Made by a program: the position numbers and the translations under genes
Shown here: piece after piece, positions 8,108-18,355 of the stretch
How positions within the stretch are numbered: the first letter of the stretch is position 1
How the letters are laid out: each line of letters starts with the position of its first letter
From: Comamonadaceae bacterium
GTDB lineage: Bacteria; Pseudomonadota; Gammaproteobacteria; Burkholderiales; Burkholderiaceae_C
Reading direction: 5' to 3'
Length of the DNA: 57,759 bases
Assembly (NCBI GenBank): GCA_947479935.1
Contig: CANKBG010000015.1
Span: 1 to 57,759, forward strand
Notes under the pieces: model-generated
Seen by the model: only the letters and a program-made list of their open reading frames with translations
Databases searched by the model: none
Told to the model about the DNA's origin: nothing

Positions 8108-10063
8108 TCAGGCGCCCTGCGCCCCTGCCTTTGGCTTTTCAGGGCTGGGTTTAGGCACCAAAATTTCAGCCTTCAGCATCGATTTCAACTGGGCCAAATA
8201 CGCCTGCGTTTCGGCCGCACCCCAAAGCTGCGTGAATTGTTGTTGCGCTTGCGCCATGAGCTCTTTGTTTTCAGCTTCAGGCGGCAAAACCTTGGTCACT
8301 CGAACCACGGCATAGCCTTGTGTTCCCAAATCGACACCATTCACAAAGGGCAGCTTGTTGGGATCGGCACGCAACACCGCGTCAACCACTTGCGGCATTT
8401 GCCTTTGGGTTTTTTCACGAGAGATCACAATTGAATTGGGCAATGAGGACTCTGCAGCTGTGTTTGTTTTCATTGAAGCCAAACGCTGCTCGCCTTGGGC
8501 CTTGGCCATCTCAGCCGCCTTGTCTTGCACGAGCGAACGTTTTGCAATGTCTTTAACCTCAGCCAATGGCAGTGTAGCCGCAGGTTGATGTTTGATCACA
8601 CGTGCAGACACCAAGGTGTTGGCGCCTACCTCAATGGCTTCTGTGTTGCGCTGTTTTTGCAGCGAGGCTTCGCCAAACAAAGCTTGCAACAAAGCAGGAT
8701 GATTGAGAGGGCCTTTGGCAGCTGCAGGTTGACCCATAGGGGCTGCAGGAACGCGGGCCACTTGGCTGGCTTTTTGAATGTTGAGTTTGAGTTTTTCTGA
8801 AACAGGCTTCAGGCTGTCAGATTGCTCATAAACCGTATTGGAAAAAGTTTCGGCCATCTCCGCATATTTGCGCTGTGCTTGCTGCTTTTTCAAATCAGCT
8901 TCTAGAGAAGGACGAAGGGACTCAAAGCTTTGCGCTTTAGCGGCTTTGATATCGGTCAGTTGGATGATGTGATAACCAAACTCAGATTCGACCACTTCGC
9001 TGATGTCCGATTTTTTAAGGGCAAATGCCGCATCTTCAAAGGCCTTGACCATGGCGCCACGACCAAAAAAGTCGAGATCGCCCCCCTTCACAGCGGAGCC
9101 TGGATCTTGCGAATTTTTACGCGCCACGTCGGCAAAACTGGCGGGCTTGGCTTTCACCGCCTTTAACAATTCATCGGCCTTAGCGCGCGCCGCTTTTTTC
9201 TCAGCATCTGGTGCATCTTTTGCAGCAGTGATCAAGATGTGCCTGGCGCGACGCTCCTCCTTGCTAGACAAGCGCTGCAAATTTTGCTCGTAATATGTTT
9301 TGAGGTCTTGCTCGTTGACTGTGATTGACTGGCGCAGGCTGTCAATGTCAAGAATGACATATTCAATATCGGCCGATTCTGCGGACTGAAATTTGGCCGT
9401 ATTTTTGTCGTAATAAGCTTGCAAATCGGCATCGCTCACGTTGACTTTGCTTAGAAAATCTGCTGCAGGGAAATTTAAAATTTGAACTTCACGACGCTGC
9501 ATGAACGCATTCATGGCAACTTGGGTTTGTGCAGGCGTAGCATAAGCAGAAGCCTGCACACCCTGAATGACTTGGCGATTTGACAAATCGGCACGCACTT
9601 GCATTTCAAACATTTCAGGGGTCATGCCTTGTGAAGCAGCCAATTGCTTGTAGCGCTCCATGTCCAACTTGCCATCGGCCGTGCGCAGTGCGGCAATGGC
9701 GGGGCTTTGTTGCAACTCTCTGGCCAAACGCGTGTCGCTGGCCATCAGCTGCAATTTTTGAGCTGCCGCCGCAATCACTTGATCTCTTACCAATCGCTCT
9801 AAAGTGGCATATTTGGCTTCAGGCGTGTCAAACATCTTGACATCAAGACTGGGCATGGATGCACGAATGCGATCAACTTCGCGCTTGTGAGCGGCGTCCC
9901 ATTCGGCTTGATTGATTTTGTTGCCATTGACCTTGGCCACCACAGCCCCTTGGTCATTAAAACGGCCATACCCCTCAATGCCAAAAAATACAAATGAAGG
10001 GATGATGAGCAAAAACATGATGCCCATCATGATCTTGGTGTTGTTACGGACAAAATCAAACAT
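8108..10063 (-). CDS. ppiD: Periplasmic peptidyl-prolyl isomerase PpiD-like (SurA N-terminal + parvulin domains)
   Basis: Inner-membrane-anchored periplasmic chaperone of 651 residues that helps proteins leaving the Sec translocon. One N-terminal transmembrane segment (about 10-30, IMMGIMFLLIIPSFVFFG) follows a short cytoplasmic start typical of PpiD. A SurA_N-like region follows, then a parvulin rotamase domain near residues 265-365 (ARHILITA ... SQDPGSAVKGGDLDFFGRG ... FGYHIIQ), and a long C-terminal chaperone part. It lies downstream of tRNA-Val and a terminator, so it should have its own promoter in the 80-bp gap. Confidence 0.92.
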   Translation of the reverse strand: MFDFVRNNTKIMMGIMFLLIIPSFVFFGIEGYGRFNDQGAVVAKVNGNKINQAEWDAAHKREVDRIRASMPSLDVKMFDTPEAKYATLERLVRDQVIAAAAQKLQLMASDTRLARELQQSPAIAALRTADGKLDMERYKQLAASQGMTPEMFEMQVRADLSNRQVIQGVQASAYATPAQTQVAMNAFMQRREVQILNFPAADFLSKVNVSDADLQAYYDKNTAKFQSAESADIEYVILDIDSLRQSITVNEQDLKTYYEQNLQRLSSKEERRARHILITAAKDAPDAEKKAARAKADELLKAVKAKPASFADVARKNSQDPGSAVKGGDLDFFGRGAMVKAFEDAAFALKKSDISEVVESEFGYHIIQLTDIKAAKAQSFESLRPSLEADLKKQQAQRKYAEMAETFSNTVYEQSDSLKPVSEKLKLNIQKASQVARVPAAPMGQPAAAKGPLNHPALLQALFGEASLQKQRNTEAIEVGANTLVSARVIKHQPAATLPLAEVKDIAKRSLVQDKAAEMAKAQGEQRLASMKTNTAAESSLPNSIVISREKTQRQMPQVVDAVLRADPNKLPFVNGVDLGTQGYAVVRVTKVLPPEAENKELMAQAQQQFTQLWGAAETQAYLAQLKSMLKAEILVPKPSPEKPKAGAQGA

Positions 10064-10100
10064 GTGAGAACTCTCTGTCTATTGACGCTGTAATGTCTCA

Positions 10101-10133
10101 AAAAGACAAAAGGCGAACAACCTGTTCGCCTTT
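10101..10133 (-). terminator. Rho-independent terminator after hupB-tRNA-Val
   Basis: On the minus strand, an 11-bp perfect stem (AAAGGCGAACA / TGTTCGCCTTT, 3-base loop) is followed by TGTCTTTTT. It lies 10 bases past the 3' end of tRNA-Val and ends the hupB-tRNA-Val transcript before ppiD. Confidence 0.85.
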
Positions 10134-10142
10134 GATTGGGGG

Positions 10143-10218
10143 TGGTGGGTGCTGACGGGGTCGAACCGCCGACCTACGCCTTGTAAGGGCGCCGCTCTAC
10201 CAACTGAGCTAAGCACCC
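10143..10218 (-). tRNA. tRNA-Val (TAC)
   Basis: Minus-strand cloverleaf: acceptor GGGTGCT/AGCACCC, D-arm AGCTCAGTTGGTAGAG, anticodon TAC in CTTACAA, T-loop GGTTCGACCCC, discriminator A and encoded CCA. It lies 14 bp after hupB and is probably processed from the hupB transcript. Confidence 0.97.
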
Positions 10219-10232
10219 CCCTTGATCGCAGA

Positions 10233-10505
10233 TTAATTCAAGGCGTCTTTAAGGGCCTTACCGGGACGGAACTTAGGCACCTTGGCAGATTTGATTTTAA
10301 TGGCAACGCCAGTACGTGGATTGCGGCCAGTGCGAGCAGCACGCTTGGTGACGGCGAAAGTACCGAAACCAACCAGAGCGACGGTACCACCCTTTTTCAA
10401 AGTGGTGCGAACGGCGCCAATGGTGGCTTCCAATGCGCGGCCAGCAGCAGCCTTAGAAATATCTGCTTGTTTCGCAATGTGCTCGATCAATTCTGTTTTA
10501 TTCAT
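10233..10505 (-). CDS. hupB: DNA-binding protein HU
   Basis: Nucleoid-associated protein of 90 residues, the usual HU length. It starts [20 protein letters not shown], has the GFGTF turn, and the DNA-binding arm RTGRNPRTG with the intercalating Pro, ending in [12 protein letters not shown]. The 37 extra in-frame codons upstream of ATG 10505 are not HU-like and are excluded. It is followed directly by tRNA-Val and a terminator, and preceded by a strong sigma-70 promoter with a leader of about 120 bases. Confidence 0.97.
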   Translation of the reverse strand: MNKTELIEHIAKQADISKAAAGRALEATIGAVRTTLKKGGTVALVGFGTFAVTKRAARTGRNPRTGVAIKIKSAKVPKFRPGKALKDALN

Positions 10506-10634
10506 ACAAAGAGCCTTAGAAAAAAATAGGTCACCCGATTTTGCCGAGTGACTCATGCAAGTGGAAAAAAATTTTTTGAGATTTAAAAAACCTCTGGCAC
10601 AAAACATTGTCGCCACAATGAATTTGTTGACTTC

Positions 10635-10663
10635 AATTTAACCATACAGAAAGGGTCTGTCAA
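10635..10663 (-). promoter_or_regulatory. Sigma-70 promoter of hupB
   Basis: Minus strand: TTGACA (10658-10663), a 17-base spacer, and TAAATT (10635-10640). This is the best promoter match seen in the window. Transcription would start near 10628, giving a leader of about 120 bases with a small inverted repeat near its start (CATTGT/ACAATG, 10605-10620). Confidence 0.75.
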
Positions 10664-10673
10664 TTGATTTTCA

Positions 10674-10707
10674 GTCTAGAAACCGCATTGCGACACGGAT
10701 TCTAGAC
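10674..10707. repeat. Inverted repeat 10 bp upstream of the hupB promoter
   Basis: Arms GTCTAGAAACCG and CGGATTCTAGAC (12 bp, one mismatch) around a 10-base centre. It lies between the tartrate dehydrogenase stop and the hupB -35 box. No T-run follows on either strand, so it is not a typical intrinsic terminator; an operator or an mRNA 3'-end hairpin are both possible. Confidence 0.55.
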
Positions 10708-10779
10708 CCAAAGTGAATGTCTGCGGGGGGCTTGACTAAAAAAAAATTTTGAATTTACAAACTTGTTGAGAAAAAGTTC

Positions 10780-11865
10780 TCATAAAGCTGCAGCAATGGC
10801 TTTTCCCACGTCTTGCGTATTAGCAGAACCCCCAATATCCCCCGTTCGCGGCGCACCACTATTGGGTGCCAAAACTTTTTCAATTGCAGCCAAAACGGCA
10901 TCGTGTGCAGGCTTGCAACCTAAAAATTCAAGCATCATTGCACCGCACCATATTTGACCGATGGGGTTGGCAATATTTTTCCCTGCAATGTCTGGCGCAG
11001 AGCCATGCACAGGTTCAAACAACGAAGGGTATTTGTGATCGGGATTTAAGTTGGCGCTGGGTGCAATGCCAATGGTGCCGGTGCAAGCAGGGCCCAAATC
11101 ACTCAAGATATCGCCAAACAAATTGCTGGCCACCACCACATCAAAAAAGTCGGGGCGTTGCACAAAGTGAGCTGTGAGAATGTCAATGTGAAACTTATCG
11201 ACGTTAACGCCCGGATAATTTTTAGCCATCTCAACCACCCGCTCGTCCCAGTAAGGCATGGTGATGGCAATGCCATTCGATTTGGTGGCACTGGTTAAAT
11301 GCTTTTTAGGGCGAGACTGCGCCAACTCAAACGCAAACTTCAAAACGCGGTCAACCCCAATGCGCGACATGACCGTTTCTTGCATCACAATTTCACGCTC
11401 TGTGCCAGGGTACATACGCCCCCCAATGCTGGAGTACTCGCCCTCGGTGTTTTCCCGCACGATGTACATGTCAATTTCGCCAGGCAAACGGGGGGAACCA
11501 TCGCGCCTGACCACTGGGGCAATGATGCCAGGCATGAGGCGCGCAGGTCGCAAATTGATGTATTGATCAAACTCGCGGCGGAACAACAACAAGGAACCCC
11601 ACAAAGACACATGGTCGGCAATTTTCTCGGGCCAACCCACCGCGCCAAAATAGATGGCATCGTGGCCGCCAATTTGGTCTTTCCAATTGTCTGGCAGCAT
11701 TTGTCCATGCTTCTCAAAATAATCCCAGCTTGAGAAATCAAAGTGATCAAAATGCAAATCGAGGTTAAATTTGCTGGCAGCAGCCTCCATCACACGCAAG
11801 CCCTCAGGCATCACTTCCTTGCCAATACCGTCGCCTGCAATCACTGCAATTCTTTTTAGAGTCAT
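10780..11865 (-). CDS. Tartrate dehydrogenase/decarboxylase-like (isopropylmalate dehydrogenase superfamily)
   Basis: NAD- and metal-dependent beta-decarboxylating dehydrogenase of 361 residues. Family marks: AGDGIGKEVMPEGLRV at the N-terminus, the RENTEGEYSSIGG loop, the metal-binding ASNLFGDILSDLGP and the nucleotide-binding EPVHGSAPDIAGKNIANPIG. The SLWGSLLLFRREFDQYINLRP segment and the GGRMYPGTERE loop resemble tartrate/D-malate dehydrogenases more than LeuB; D-malate, tartrate or a related diacid is the likely substrate. No leuCD genes are adjacent, against a leucine-synthesis role. Its ATG overlaps the stop of the upstream DMT transporter gene (ATGA). Confidence 0.85.
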   Translation of the reverse strand: MTLKRIAVIAGDGIGKEVMPEGLRVMEAAASKFNLDLHFDHFDFSSWDYFEKHGQMLPDNWKDQIGGHDAIYFGAVGWPEKIADHVSLWGSLLLFRREFDQYINLRPARLMPGIIAPVVRRDGSPRLPGEIDMYIVRENTEGEYSSIGGRMYPGTEREIVMQETVMSRIGVDRVLKFAFELAQSRPKKHLTSATKSNGIAITMPYWDERVVEMAKNYPGVNVDKFHIDILTAHFVQRPDFFDVVVASNLFGDILSDLGPACTGTIGIAPSANLNPDHKYPSLFEPVHGSAPDIAGKNIANPIGQIWCGAMMLEFLGCKPAHDAVLAAIEKVLAPNSGAPRTGDIGGSANTQDVGKAIAAAL

Positions 11866-12794
11866 GATTTATTTCCTTCTTTCAATGGAGGGGTTCGAAC
11901 CACCCAGCTCACCCCCCAAGCCGTGAGCGCAATACCCATGAGGGTGACAAGTGTAATAGGCTCATCAAACAACAACCAAGCCATCAGGGCGGTGCTAGGT
12001 GGCACCAAGTACATCAGGCTTGTGACAGATGCTGCAGCGCCCTTCTGAATGAGCAAGTAAAGCAGAGAACTGCCACCCAAGGTCAATCCTAATACAGACC
12101 AAGCCATGGCGCCCATGAGTTCTGAATTCCATTGAACAGCTTCGGTTTCCAGAAAAGCGAATGGCGTGGTCACCATCAGGGCCGCCATCAATTGAACCGT
12201 GTTGGCGGTTCGAACATCACAGGGCTTGACGAAACTCTTTTGATACAAAGTGCCCAAGGTAATGGACAACAAAGCCATGACTGCAAAACTCAAGTTCAAG
12301 AGGTTGACATGGTCTAAGGCACTGCCTTGCGTGAGTTTGCGCCACACCACCAACAACAAACCGCAAAATCCAAGCACCAAGCCCATCCATTGCCTTTGAC
12401 TGACTTTGTTTTCCTCAGCGGCACCGTGCGAGGACAACCAGATGGCTGTGAGCACAGGCTGTAAACCCACAATCAAGGCAGACAAACCAGACCCCATGCC
12501 GGCCTTCACGGCTGCCCAAACGCCACCCAAATAGCCAGCATGCATCAAGATGCCGGTGACTGACAGGTGCAACCACTCACGCCGCCCCTGTGGCCAACTG
12601 ACTTTGGCAATGGAAATCCAAAGCACAAAACAGCCAATGGAGAGTGCGTATCGAATGCCTAGAAAGGAAAATGGCGGGGCGTTGGGCATGCCAAACCTCG
12701 CCACGATAAATCCTGTACTCCAAATGAGCACAAAGACAGCAGGCATGGCCTTGATCCAAGCCTCGGCAGCCCCAGATGACTCAGAAGAATTCAT
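11862..12794 (-). CDS. DMT-superfamily transporter (EamA family)
   Basis: Inner-membrane protein of about 310 residues with ten predicted hydrophobic helices in two EamA repeats; AVFVLIWSTGFIVARFGMPNAPP at the start is typical of RhaT/EamA exporters. The substrate is unknown. I chose ATG 12794 (MNSSESS), close behind AAGGG; an upstream in-frame TTG at 12818 is possible but adds non-conserved residues. The stop overlaps the start of the tartrate dehydrogenase-like gene, suggesting it moves a substrate or product of that enzyme (inference). Confidence 0.85.
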   Translation of the reverse strand: MNSSESSGAAEAWIKAMPAVFVLIWSTGFIVARFGMPNAPPFSFLGIRYALSIGCFVLWISIAKVSWPQGRREWLHLSVTGILMHAGYLGGVWAAVKAGMGSGLSALIVGLQPVLTAIWLSSHGAAEENKVSQRQWMGLVLGFCGLLLVVWRKLTQGSALDHVNLLNLSFAVMALLSITLGTLYQKSFVKPCDVRTANTVQLMAALMVTTPFAFLETEAVQWNSELMGAMAWSVLGLTLGGSSLLYLLIQKGAAASVTSLMYLVPPSTALMAWLLFDEPITLVTLMGIALTAWGVSWVVRTPPLKEGNKS

Positions 12795-12831
12795 AAACCC
12801 TTGATGACGTGAGCACAATGAACAAATCGGT

Positions 12832-13398
12832 TCATTTCACACGGGCTCGAATTTCGGGCAAGGCCTTTTGCATGTAATAAATCATGGACCAAATGGTCAA
12901 AATGGAGGCCGCCCAAATGAGCACGGTGCCCCACAAATGCGTATCAATGACGCCAAACAGTTGGCCATTGAAAAGTAAGAAGGGAATGGCCACCATTTGC
13001 ACGGTGGTTTTAAGTTTGCCCACAAAGTGCACGGCTACGCTTTTGCTGGCCCCAATTTGAGCCATCCATTCGCGCAAAGCGGAGATGGCGATTTCTCGGC
13101 CAATGATGATCAAGGCCACCATGACATGGACCCGGTGTAGATGGACCAAGACCAGCAACGAGGCACACACCAAAAATTTGTCGGCAACGGGGTCAAGAAA
13201 AGCACCAAACGAAGAGGCTTGGTTTAACTTCCGCGCTAAATACCCATCAAGCCAATCTGTGATTGCAAAAATCACAAACATGGAGGTGGCCAGGAAGTTG
13301 CGAGAATCGATAGGCAACTCAGAATAGAACACCCCCACTATGAAGGGGATCGCAACAATGCGCGTCCAAGTCATGAGGGTTGGAATGGTGAAAAACAT
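12832..13398 (-). CDS. pgsA: CDP-diacylglycerol-glycerol-3-phosphate 3-phosphatidyltransferase
   Basis: Makes phosphatidylglycerol phosphate in the inner membrane, the committed step to acidic phospholipids. The CDP-alcohol phosphatidyltransferase signature is intact: DWLDGYLARKLNQASSFGAF followed by LDPVADK. About 188 residues with several membrane helices. ATG 13398 gives the usual start (MFFTIPTLMTWTRI); an in-frame TTG at 13431 overlaps the uvrC stop and would add 11 residues. It follows uvrC on the same strand, a common uvrC-pgsA pairing in proteobacteria. Confidence 0.93.
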   Translation of the reverse strand: MFFTIPTLMTWTRIVAIPFIVGVFYSELPIDSRNFLATSMFVIFAITDWLDGYLARKLNQASSFGAFLDPVADKFLVCASLLVLVHLHRVHVMVALIIIGREIAISALREWMAQIGASKSVAVHFVGKLKTTVQMVAIPFLLFNGQLFGVIDTHLWGTVLIWAASILTIWSMIYYMQKALPEIRARVK

Positions 13399-13427
13399 GG
13401 TGCTTATTGTGTCATGCCTTGGGTTCT

Positions 13428-15386
13428 TCAATGCAAAGCCTGATAAATGCTCTCGGCCAGTTCTCGGGAAATGCCATCCACGGACATCAAGTCTTCGACA
13501 CTGGCGTCTTCCACACCCCTCACGCCACCAAAACGCTGGAGTAATTTGGCGCGCTTTCGGGGGCCAATGCCTGCAATTTCCTCTAACCGCCCTCCCCCAA
13601 CGCGAACTTTGGCACGCTGGGCCCGCATGCCGGTAATGGCAAAACGATGCGCTTCATCACGAACCTGTGCCACCAACATCAGGGCGGCAGAATCTTTGCC
13701 CAAATAGACTTTCTCACGCCCATCCGCAAACACCAAATCTTCAAGGCCCACTTTTCGGCCTTCGCCTTTTTCGACGCCCACGATCAAGGCCAGATCGAGC
13801 CCCAAAATTTCAAAGACTTCTTTGGCCATGGAAACTTGTCCTTTGCCGCCATCAATGAGCACCACATCGGGCATCCTCAATTTCAGGTCAATTTCGCCAG
13901 ATTTCAAAGCCTCTGCCACTTTGCTGTATCTGCGCATGAGAACTTGGCGCATGGCTGCGTAATCATCTCCGGGTATAATGCCTTCAATTTTGTACCGGCG
14001 GTATTCACTGTTTTGCATTTTGTGATTGTGAAAAACAACACAGGAGGCCTGCGTGGCCTCCCCCGAAGTGTGTGAGATGTCAAAGCACTCCATGCGCAGC
14101 AAATCGATGTCATCGGGCGCCAAATCGAGCGCCTCCACCAAGGCCCGCGTACGGGCTTGTTGCGAACCTTCCTCTGCCAGCAGTCTTGCCAATTGAATGG
14201 CGGCATTTTTCTCAGCCATTTCAAGCCAGACACGCCGTTGTTCTCGGGGGTTGTGCACGGCACTGACCTTGGCGCCCGATTGGGAGGTAATGGCGTTAAT
14301 CACTTTGGCATTGACTTTTTCACTGGTAATGAGCGCTGAGGGCACAGGAATGCTTAGGTAATGCTGCGCAATAAAAGCCTCCAACACTTTGACTTCCATG
14401 CTTTGTACATTCAATCTCTCATCGTCTTCCAATGCCATGCTGGCAATGGCGTGGCCATCTTCCACATGCGAAGGAAAATAAGGCCGATCGCCCAAGTGCC
14501 TTCCGCCGCGCACCATGGCCAAATTCACGCAGGCCCTACCGCCCTGCACTTTCACCGCCAAGATGTCCACATCGGTGTCCGACACGGTGTCAACCGATTG
14601 CTGGTGCAGAACACGCGACAGGGCCGTCATTTGATTTCGAACTTCAGCAGCCATTTCAAATTCAAGTTTGTCGGAGTGCGTCATCATGCGCTGCTCCATG
14701 GCCTGCAAAACGGCTTGAGTTTCACCTCGCAAAAAGGCCTCCGCCTGCGCCACATCTAGCACGTATTGCTCGACCGAAATTTTGCTGACACAAGGCCCTG
14801 AGCATCGCTTAATTTGATACAGCAAACACGGCCGCGTTCGATTAGAAAACACGGTGTCTTCACACGTTCTGAGTCGAAAGACCTTCTGCAGGAGTTGAAT
14901 GGTTTCTTTCACCGCCCAAGCACTTGGATAAGGTCCAAAATAACGGTGTTTTTTTTCAACACCGCCTCGGTAGTATGAAATTCTTGAATAGGCATCGGGC
15001 TTCACGCTCTCCTGCGCAGGGGCTGCTTTTGCAACATGGCCTTTCAAGCCAGAACCTGAAACTTTGAGATAGGGATAACTTTTATCGTCTCTGAACAAAA
15101 TATTGAACTTGGGGCTCAATGTTTTGATCAAGTTATTTTCAAGCAGCAGTGCCTCAGCCTCGGAGCGAACCACTGTGGTTTGCATGCGCCGAATTTTGCT
15201 GACCATGTGGCCAATACGGGTGCCGCCATGGTCTTTTTGAAAATAACTGCTGACGCGTTTCTTCAAATTGCGCGCTTTGCCGACATACAAAACCTGATCT
15301 TCGGCATCGAAATACCGATACACCCCCGGCAAGCTTGGGAGTGCGGCCACTTCGGCCAACAAAGAATCGGGGTGAACGCTAGACAT
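13428..15386 (-). CDS. uvrC: UvrABC system excinuclease subunit C
   Basis: Makes both incisions in nucleotide excision repair. The 652-residue product has the GIY-YIG nuclease domain ([25 protein letters not shown]), Cys-rich middle ([13 protein letters not shown]), a UVR motif near residues 200-235, the RNase H-like C-terminal nuclease ([22 protein letters not shown]) and tandem helix-hairpin-helix motifs ([31 protein letters not shown]). ATG 15386 gives the family N-terminus; the 26 codons upstream are out of family and run into earP. Divergent from earP across 39 bp. Confidence 0.97.
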   Translation of the reverse strand: MSSVHPDSLLAEVAALPSLPGVYRYFDAEDQVLYVGKARNLKKRVSSYFQKDHGGTRIGHMVSKIRRMQTTVVRSEAEALLLENNLIKTLSPKFNILFRDDKSYPYLKVSGSGLKGHVAKAAPAQESVKPDAYSRISYYRGGVEKKHRYFGPYPSAWAVKETIQLLQKVFRLRTCEDTVFSNRTRPCLLYQIKRCSGPCVSKISVEQYVLDVAQAEAFLRGETQAVLQAMEQRMMTHSDKLEFEMAAEVRNQMTALSRVLHQQSVDTVSDTDVDILAVKVQGGRACVNLAMVRGGRHLGDRPYFPSHVEDGHAIASMALEDDERLNVQSMEVKVLEAFIAQHYLSIPVPSALITSEKVNAKVINAITSQSGAKVSAVHNPREQRRVWLEMAEKNAAIQLARLLAEEGSQQARTRALVEALDLAPDDIDLLRMECFDISHTSGEATQASCVVFHNHKMQNSEYRRYKIEGIIPGDDYAAMRQVLMRRYSKVAEALKSGEIDLKLRMPDVVLIDGGKGQVSMAKEVFEILGLDLALIVGVEKGEGRKVGLEDLVFADGREKVYLGKDSAALMLVAQVRDEAHRFAITGMRAQRAKVRVGGGRLEEIAGIGPRKRAKLLQRFGGVRGVEDASVEDLMSVDGISRELAESIYQALH

Positions 15387-15425
15387 GGGCGCTATTGTGT
15401 CTCGAAGCGGGCGACAATATGGCGC

Positions 15426-16544
15426 ATGCTTTGGGACATTTTTTGCCGCGTCATCGACAACCATGGAGATTTGGGGGTCTGTTGGCGTTTAAGCGCCGAC
15501 CTGGCAGCCAGGGGTCATTCCGTCAGACTTTGGGTAGACAACCCCAGTGCTTTGTCTTGGATGGCGCCAGAGGTCGACTTAAAAGCAGACGGCCATGCCT
15601 ACCTGCAACTCAAAGAGGGGCAGGTTGTGGTGCAACCTTGGCTTCATCCCATTCCGCCGCAAACGCTTATGTCTGAGGTTTGGATTGAAGCTTTTGGCTG
15701 CGAACTGCCCGAACATTTCTTGGCATGGGCTGCCAATTTTGAAGCCTCGCAAAATCTTCAACACCTCAAACACCCAAAGCCATCCGTTGTTTGGCTCAAC
15801 CTTGAATACTTAAGCGCAGAGTCCTACGTTGAAAGAAGCCATAAACTGCCTTCTCCCGTCATGAGTGGCCCCCTGAAAGGCCAAACCAAATGGTTTTTTT
15901 ATCCAGGTTTTACAGACAAAACTGGCGGCCTCATTCGTGAGCTTGACTTGGAAGAAAAGCGCAGCAAAGCCGCAACACCCAAAGCTGAGCCAAAGATCCT
16001 CCAAAAAACCACCTTGTTTTGTTATGAGCCAACCGCCTTGACAGAGGCCCTGTTACTGAAGTCCTTCAACGTCGATGGCCACCAATGGCAAGTGGCGCAC
16101 GGCCGTGGCGCAGCGGCGTTTGACCAAGCTTGCGCCCAAGCCGCGTTGAAGCGCCCCCCAGGAAAACAGCCCCCTGCCTTCTGCAAAATAGCACCGCTGA
16201 CCCAAGGGGCGTTTGACCAATTGCTTGCAGCCAGTGATTTGAATTTTGTCAGGGGCGAAGACTCACTGGTCCGGGCTTTATGGGCAGGTCAAGCCTTTGT
16301 TTGGCAAATTTATCCGCAAGATGACGGTGCGCATGCCCCCAAATTGAATGCCTTTTTAGATTGGCTAAATGCGCCTGACAGCCTGCGTCAGTTTCACCTT
16401 GTGTGGAATGGCTTGTCGCATGAAAAACTACCAGAAATTGACCTTCCCGCTTGGCAGGCCTGTGCCTTGTCTGCCCAAGCGCGTTTGCAGGGACAAATTG
16501 ATTTGGTCAGCCAACTTCTCCAATTTGTATCCGAAAAGCGCTAA
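15426..16544 (+). CDS. earP: EF-P arginine rhamnosyltransferase EarP
   Basis: Transfers rhamnose from dTDP-beta-L-rhamnose to an arginine of EF-P, which lets EF-P rescue ribosomes stalled at proline runs. The 372-residue product has the two GT-B halves. The N-terminal DNHGDLG motif carries the equivalents of the catalytic aspartates (D11, D15), and the C-terminal [28 protein letters not shown] is the nucleotide-sugar site. ATG 15426 was chosen because it aligns with the family start ([15 protein letters not shown]); the long in-frame extension upstream is uvrC antisense. It is followed 81 bp later by efp, the expected partner. Confidence 0.95.
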   Translation: MLWDIFCRVIDNHGDLGVCWRLSADLAARGHSVRLWVDNPSALSWMAPEVDLKADGHAYLQLKEGQVVVQPWLHPIPPQTLMSEVWIEAFGCELPEHFLAWAANFEASQNLQHLKHPKPSVVWLNLEYLSAESYVERSHKLPSPVMSGPLKGQTKWFFYPGFTDKTGGLIRELDLEEKRSKAATPKAEPKILQKTTLFCYEPTALTEALLLKSFNVDGHQWQVAHGRGAAAFDQACAQAALKRPPGKQPPAFCKIAPLTQGAFDQLLAASDLNFVRGEDSLVRALWAGQAFVWQIYPQDDGAHAPKLNAFLDWLNAPDSLRQFHLVWNGLSHEKLPEIDLPAWQACALSAQARLQGQIDLVSQLLQFVSEKR

Positions 16545-16625
16545 AATCGAAGGCTTTGGGCCAGATTCATACTGCGCTCTGAAATAACTTTTTACTGATC
16601 CCGCTAGGGACACATTGGACACCTT

Positions 16626-17180
16626 ATGAAAGTAGCTCAAGAAATTCGCGTCGGCAACGTCATCATGCAGGGCAAAGACCCCATGATCGTCTTGCGCACT
16701 GAATACAGCCGCGGCGGCCGTGGTGCGGCCACCGTTCGCATGAAGCTCAAAGCCTTGCTGAGCAACATGGGCACTGAGTCTGTGTTCAAGGCCGACGACA
16801 AAATGGACCAAGTGATCTTGGACCAAAAAGAGTGCACCTACTCTTACTTTGCCGACCCCATGTATGTTTTCATGGACACTGAATTCAACCAGTATGAGGT
16901 TGAATCAGAAAACATGGGCGATGCTTTGCACTACCTTGAAGACGGCATGTCTGTTGAAGTGGTGTTCTACGACGGCAAGGCCATTTCTGTAGAGCTGCCA
17001 ACTAGCGTCGAGCGTGAAATTACTTGGACCGAGCCTGCCGTCAAAGGCGACACATCTGGCAAGGTTCTCAAGCCCGCCAAAATTGCCACTGGCTTTGAAG
17101 TGCCGGTGCCTTTGTTTGTCAATCAAGGCGACAAGATTGAAATTGACACACGCACAGGCGAGTACCGCAAGCGCGTTTAA
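16626..17180 (+). CDS. efp: Elongation factor P (arginine type)
   Basis: Translation factor of 184 residues that relieves polyproline stalling. The loop that reaches the peptidyl-transferase centre reads SRGGRGAA, with Arg32 at the tip; this is the type modified by EarP rather than the lysine type modified by EpmA/B. All three beta-barrel domains are present through GEYRKRV. The adjacent earP confirms the pairing. The stop overlaps by 4 bases the stop of the convergent MFS gene. Confidence 0.97.
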   Translation: MKVAQEIRVGNVIMQGKDPMIVLRTEYSRGGRGAATVRMKLKALLSNMGTESVFKADDKMDQVILDQKECTYSYFADPMYVFMDTEFNQYEVESENMGDALHYLEDGMSVEVVFYDGKAISVELPTSVEREITWTEPAVKGDTSGKVLKPAKIATGFEVPVPLFVNQGDKIEIDTRTGEYRKRV

Positions 17181-18355
17181 TGGTCAGCGGGGTGAGGAGG
17201 CCTTAAGCGCCAAGCCTGAGGCGCGCCACTGGCAACGGCCAAGCCCACCACCCAAAACACCACAGACACTCCCACCACAGCGCCTGCCGCACCAAAGATC
17301 AGGGGAGTTATCACGCTGGAGGCATTGACCGTCATGATGCGCAATCCAAGCGCTTCGCCTTGACGATGAGCCGGTGTAATTTGATGCAAGGTGCTCATCA
17401 CCATGGGCTGCACCACACCTAAAACCAAGCCCAAACAGACCGAACAAATACCCATGGCCAATGCCGTATCAACCAGGGGGTAAACGGCAAAAATAAGGCC
17501 TGCACAAATCATGGCGCCTGTGAGCAATCGATATTCTTGAAGGTGCCGCGCAAACCATGGCAAGATGATGCGAATCATGGCAGAGGCCACAGCGAAGGAC
17601 CCCAAAATGGTACCCACCACCGAAGCACTGAGACCGCGTTCGTGTCCTAAGACTGGCACTACAAAAGTGTGAATATCCCAACAGGAAGACAACAACCAAT
17701 TGACCAACAGCAGACGCCGCATCATCGGTTCATGCAGCAAATCCCAAACACGCAAATTGGCATGCTCAGGAAGTTGAGGGGCGATGGGTTTTTCTTGAAT
17801 ATTGCGAATCCAGAACCACGCCAACAAAGGAAAAAGGGTCAGCATCACAAACGTGGCGCGAAAGCCATCGGCATCGGCAGGCACAGAGCCTGCATGGTCA
17901 ATCATGATGCCCGCAAAAAATGGCCCTACGAAGTTAGAGACTGCGGGACCAATGGCCAACCAACTGAATGTTTCTTTTAGTTGATTGGCATCTGCAGAAA
18001 TTCGACCTACATGCCTTTGCAGTGCAATGACTGTGATGCCGGTAGCGCCACCCGTGGTGAGCGCCGCAATGCACAGAACAGGAAATGTAGGCCAAAAAAT
18101 GGCCAGTCCTGCGCCCAAACAAGCCGTCACCACACTGATTTGCACTGGCGGCTTCAAACCATGTCGATCTGTGAATCGGCCAGCCGGAATGGCCATGAAT
18201 ACTTGCGTGACAGAAAACAGCGCCAACAAAACACCCACCGCCATGGTGCTGTAACCTTGTTCAAGCGCAAGAAGCGGTGTCGCTAGTCGCATGCCGGTCA
18301 TACAGGCATGTAAAAAAATCTGACCTGTAATCAGTTTTGCGAGTTCACGGTTCAC
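17177..18355 (-). CDS. MFS transporter
   Basis: Inner-membrane protein of 392 residues with 12 predicted helices. The loop-2 MFS motif is recognisable as [11 protein letters not shown]. The substrate is not evident; the shape resembles drug or sugar exporters. It starts with GTG overlapping the rmuC stop (GTGA), so it is translated in tandem with rmuC, and its 3' end overlaps the efp stop by four bases. Confidence 0.83.
   Translation of the reverse strand: MNRELAKLITGQIFLHACMTGMRLATPLLALEQGYSTMAVGVLLALFSVTQVFMAIPAGRFTDRHGLKPPVQISVVTACLGAGLAIFWPTFPVLCIAALTTGGATGITVIALQRHVGRISADANQLKETFSWLAIGPAVSNFVGPFFAGIMIDHAGSVPADADGFRATFVMLTLFPLLAWFWIRNIQEKPIAPQLPEHANLRVWDLLHEPMMRRLLLVNWLLSSCWDIHTFVVPVLGHERGLSASVVGTILGSFAVASAMIRIILPWFARHLQEYRLLTGAMICAGLIFAVYPLVDTALAMGICSVCLGLVLGVVQPMVMSTLHQITPAHRQGEALGLRIMTVNASSVITPLIFGAAGAVVGVSVVFWVVGLAVASGAPQAWRLRPPHPADH

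Noticed and set aside
15386..15426. TATTGT/ACAATA dyad between uvrC and earP
   Set aside because: Six-base arms probably reflect the two back-to-back promoters; no SOS box match (CTGT-N8-ACAG) was found.
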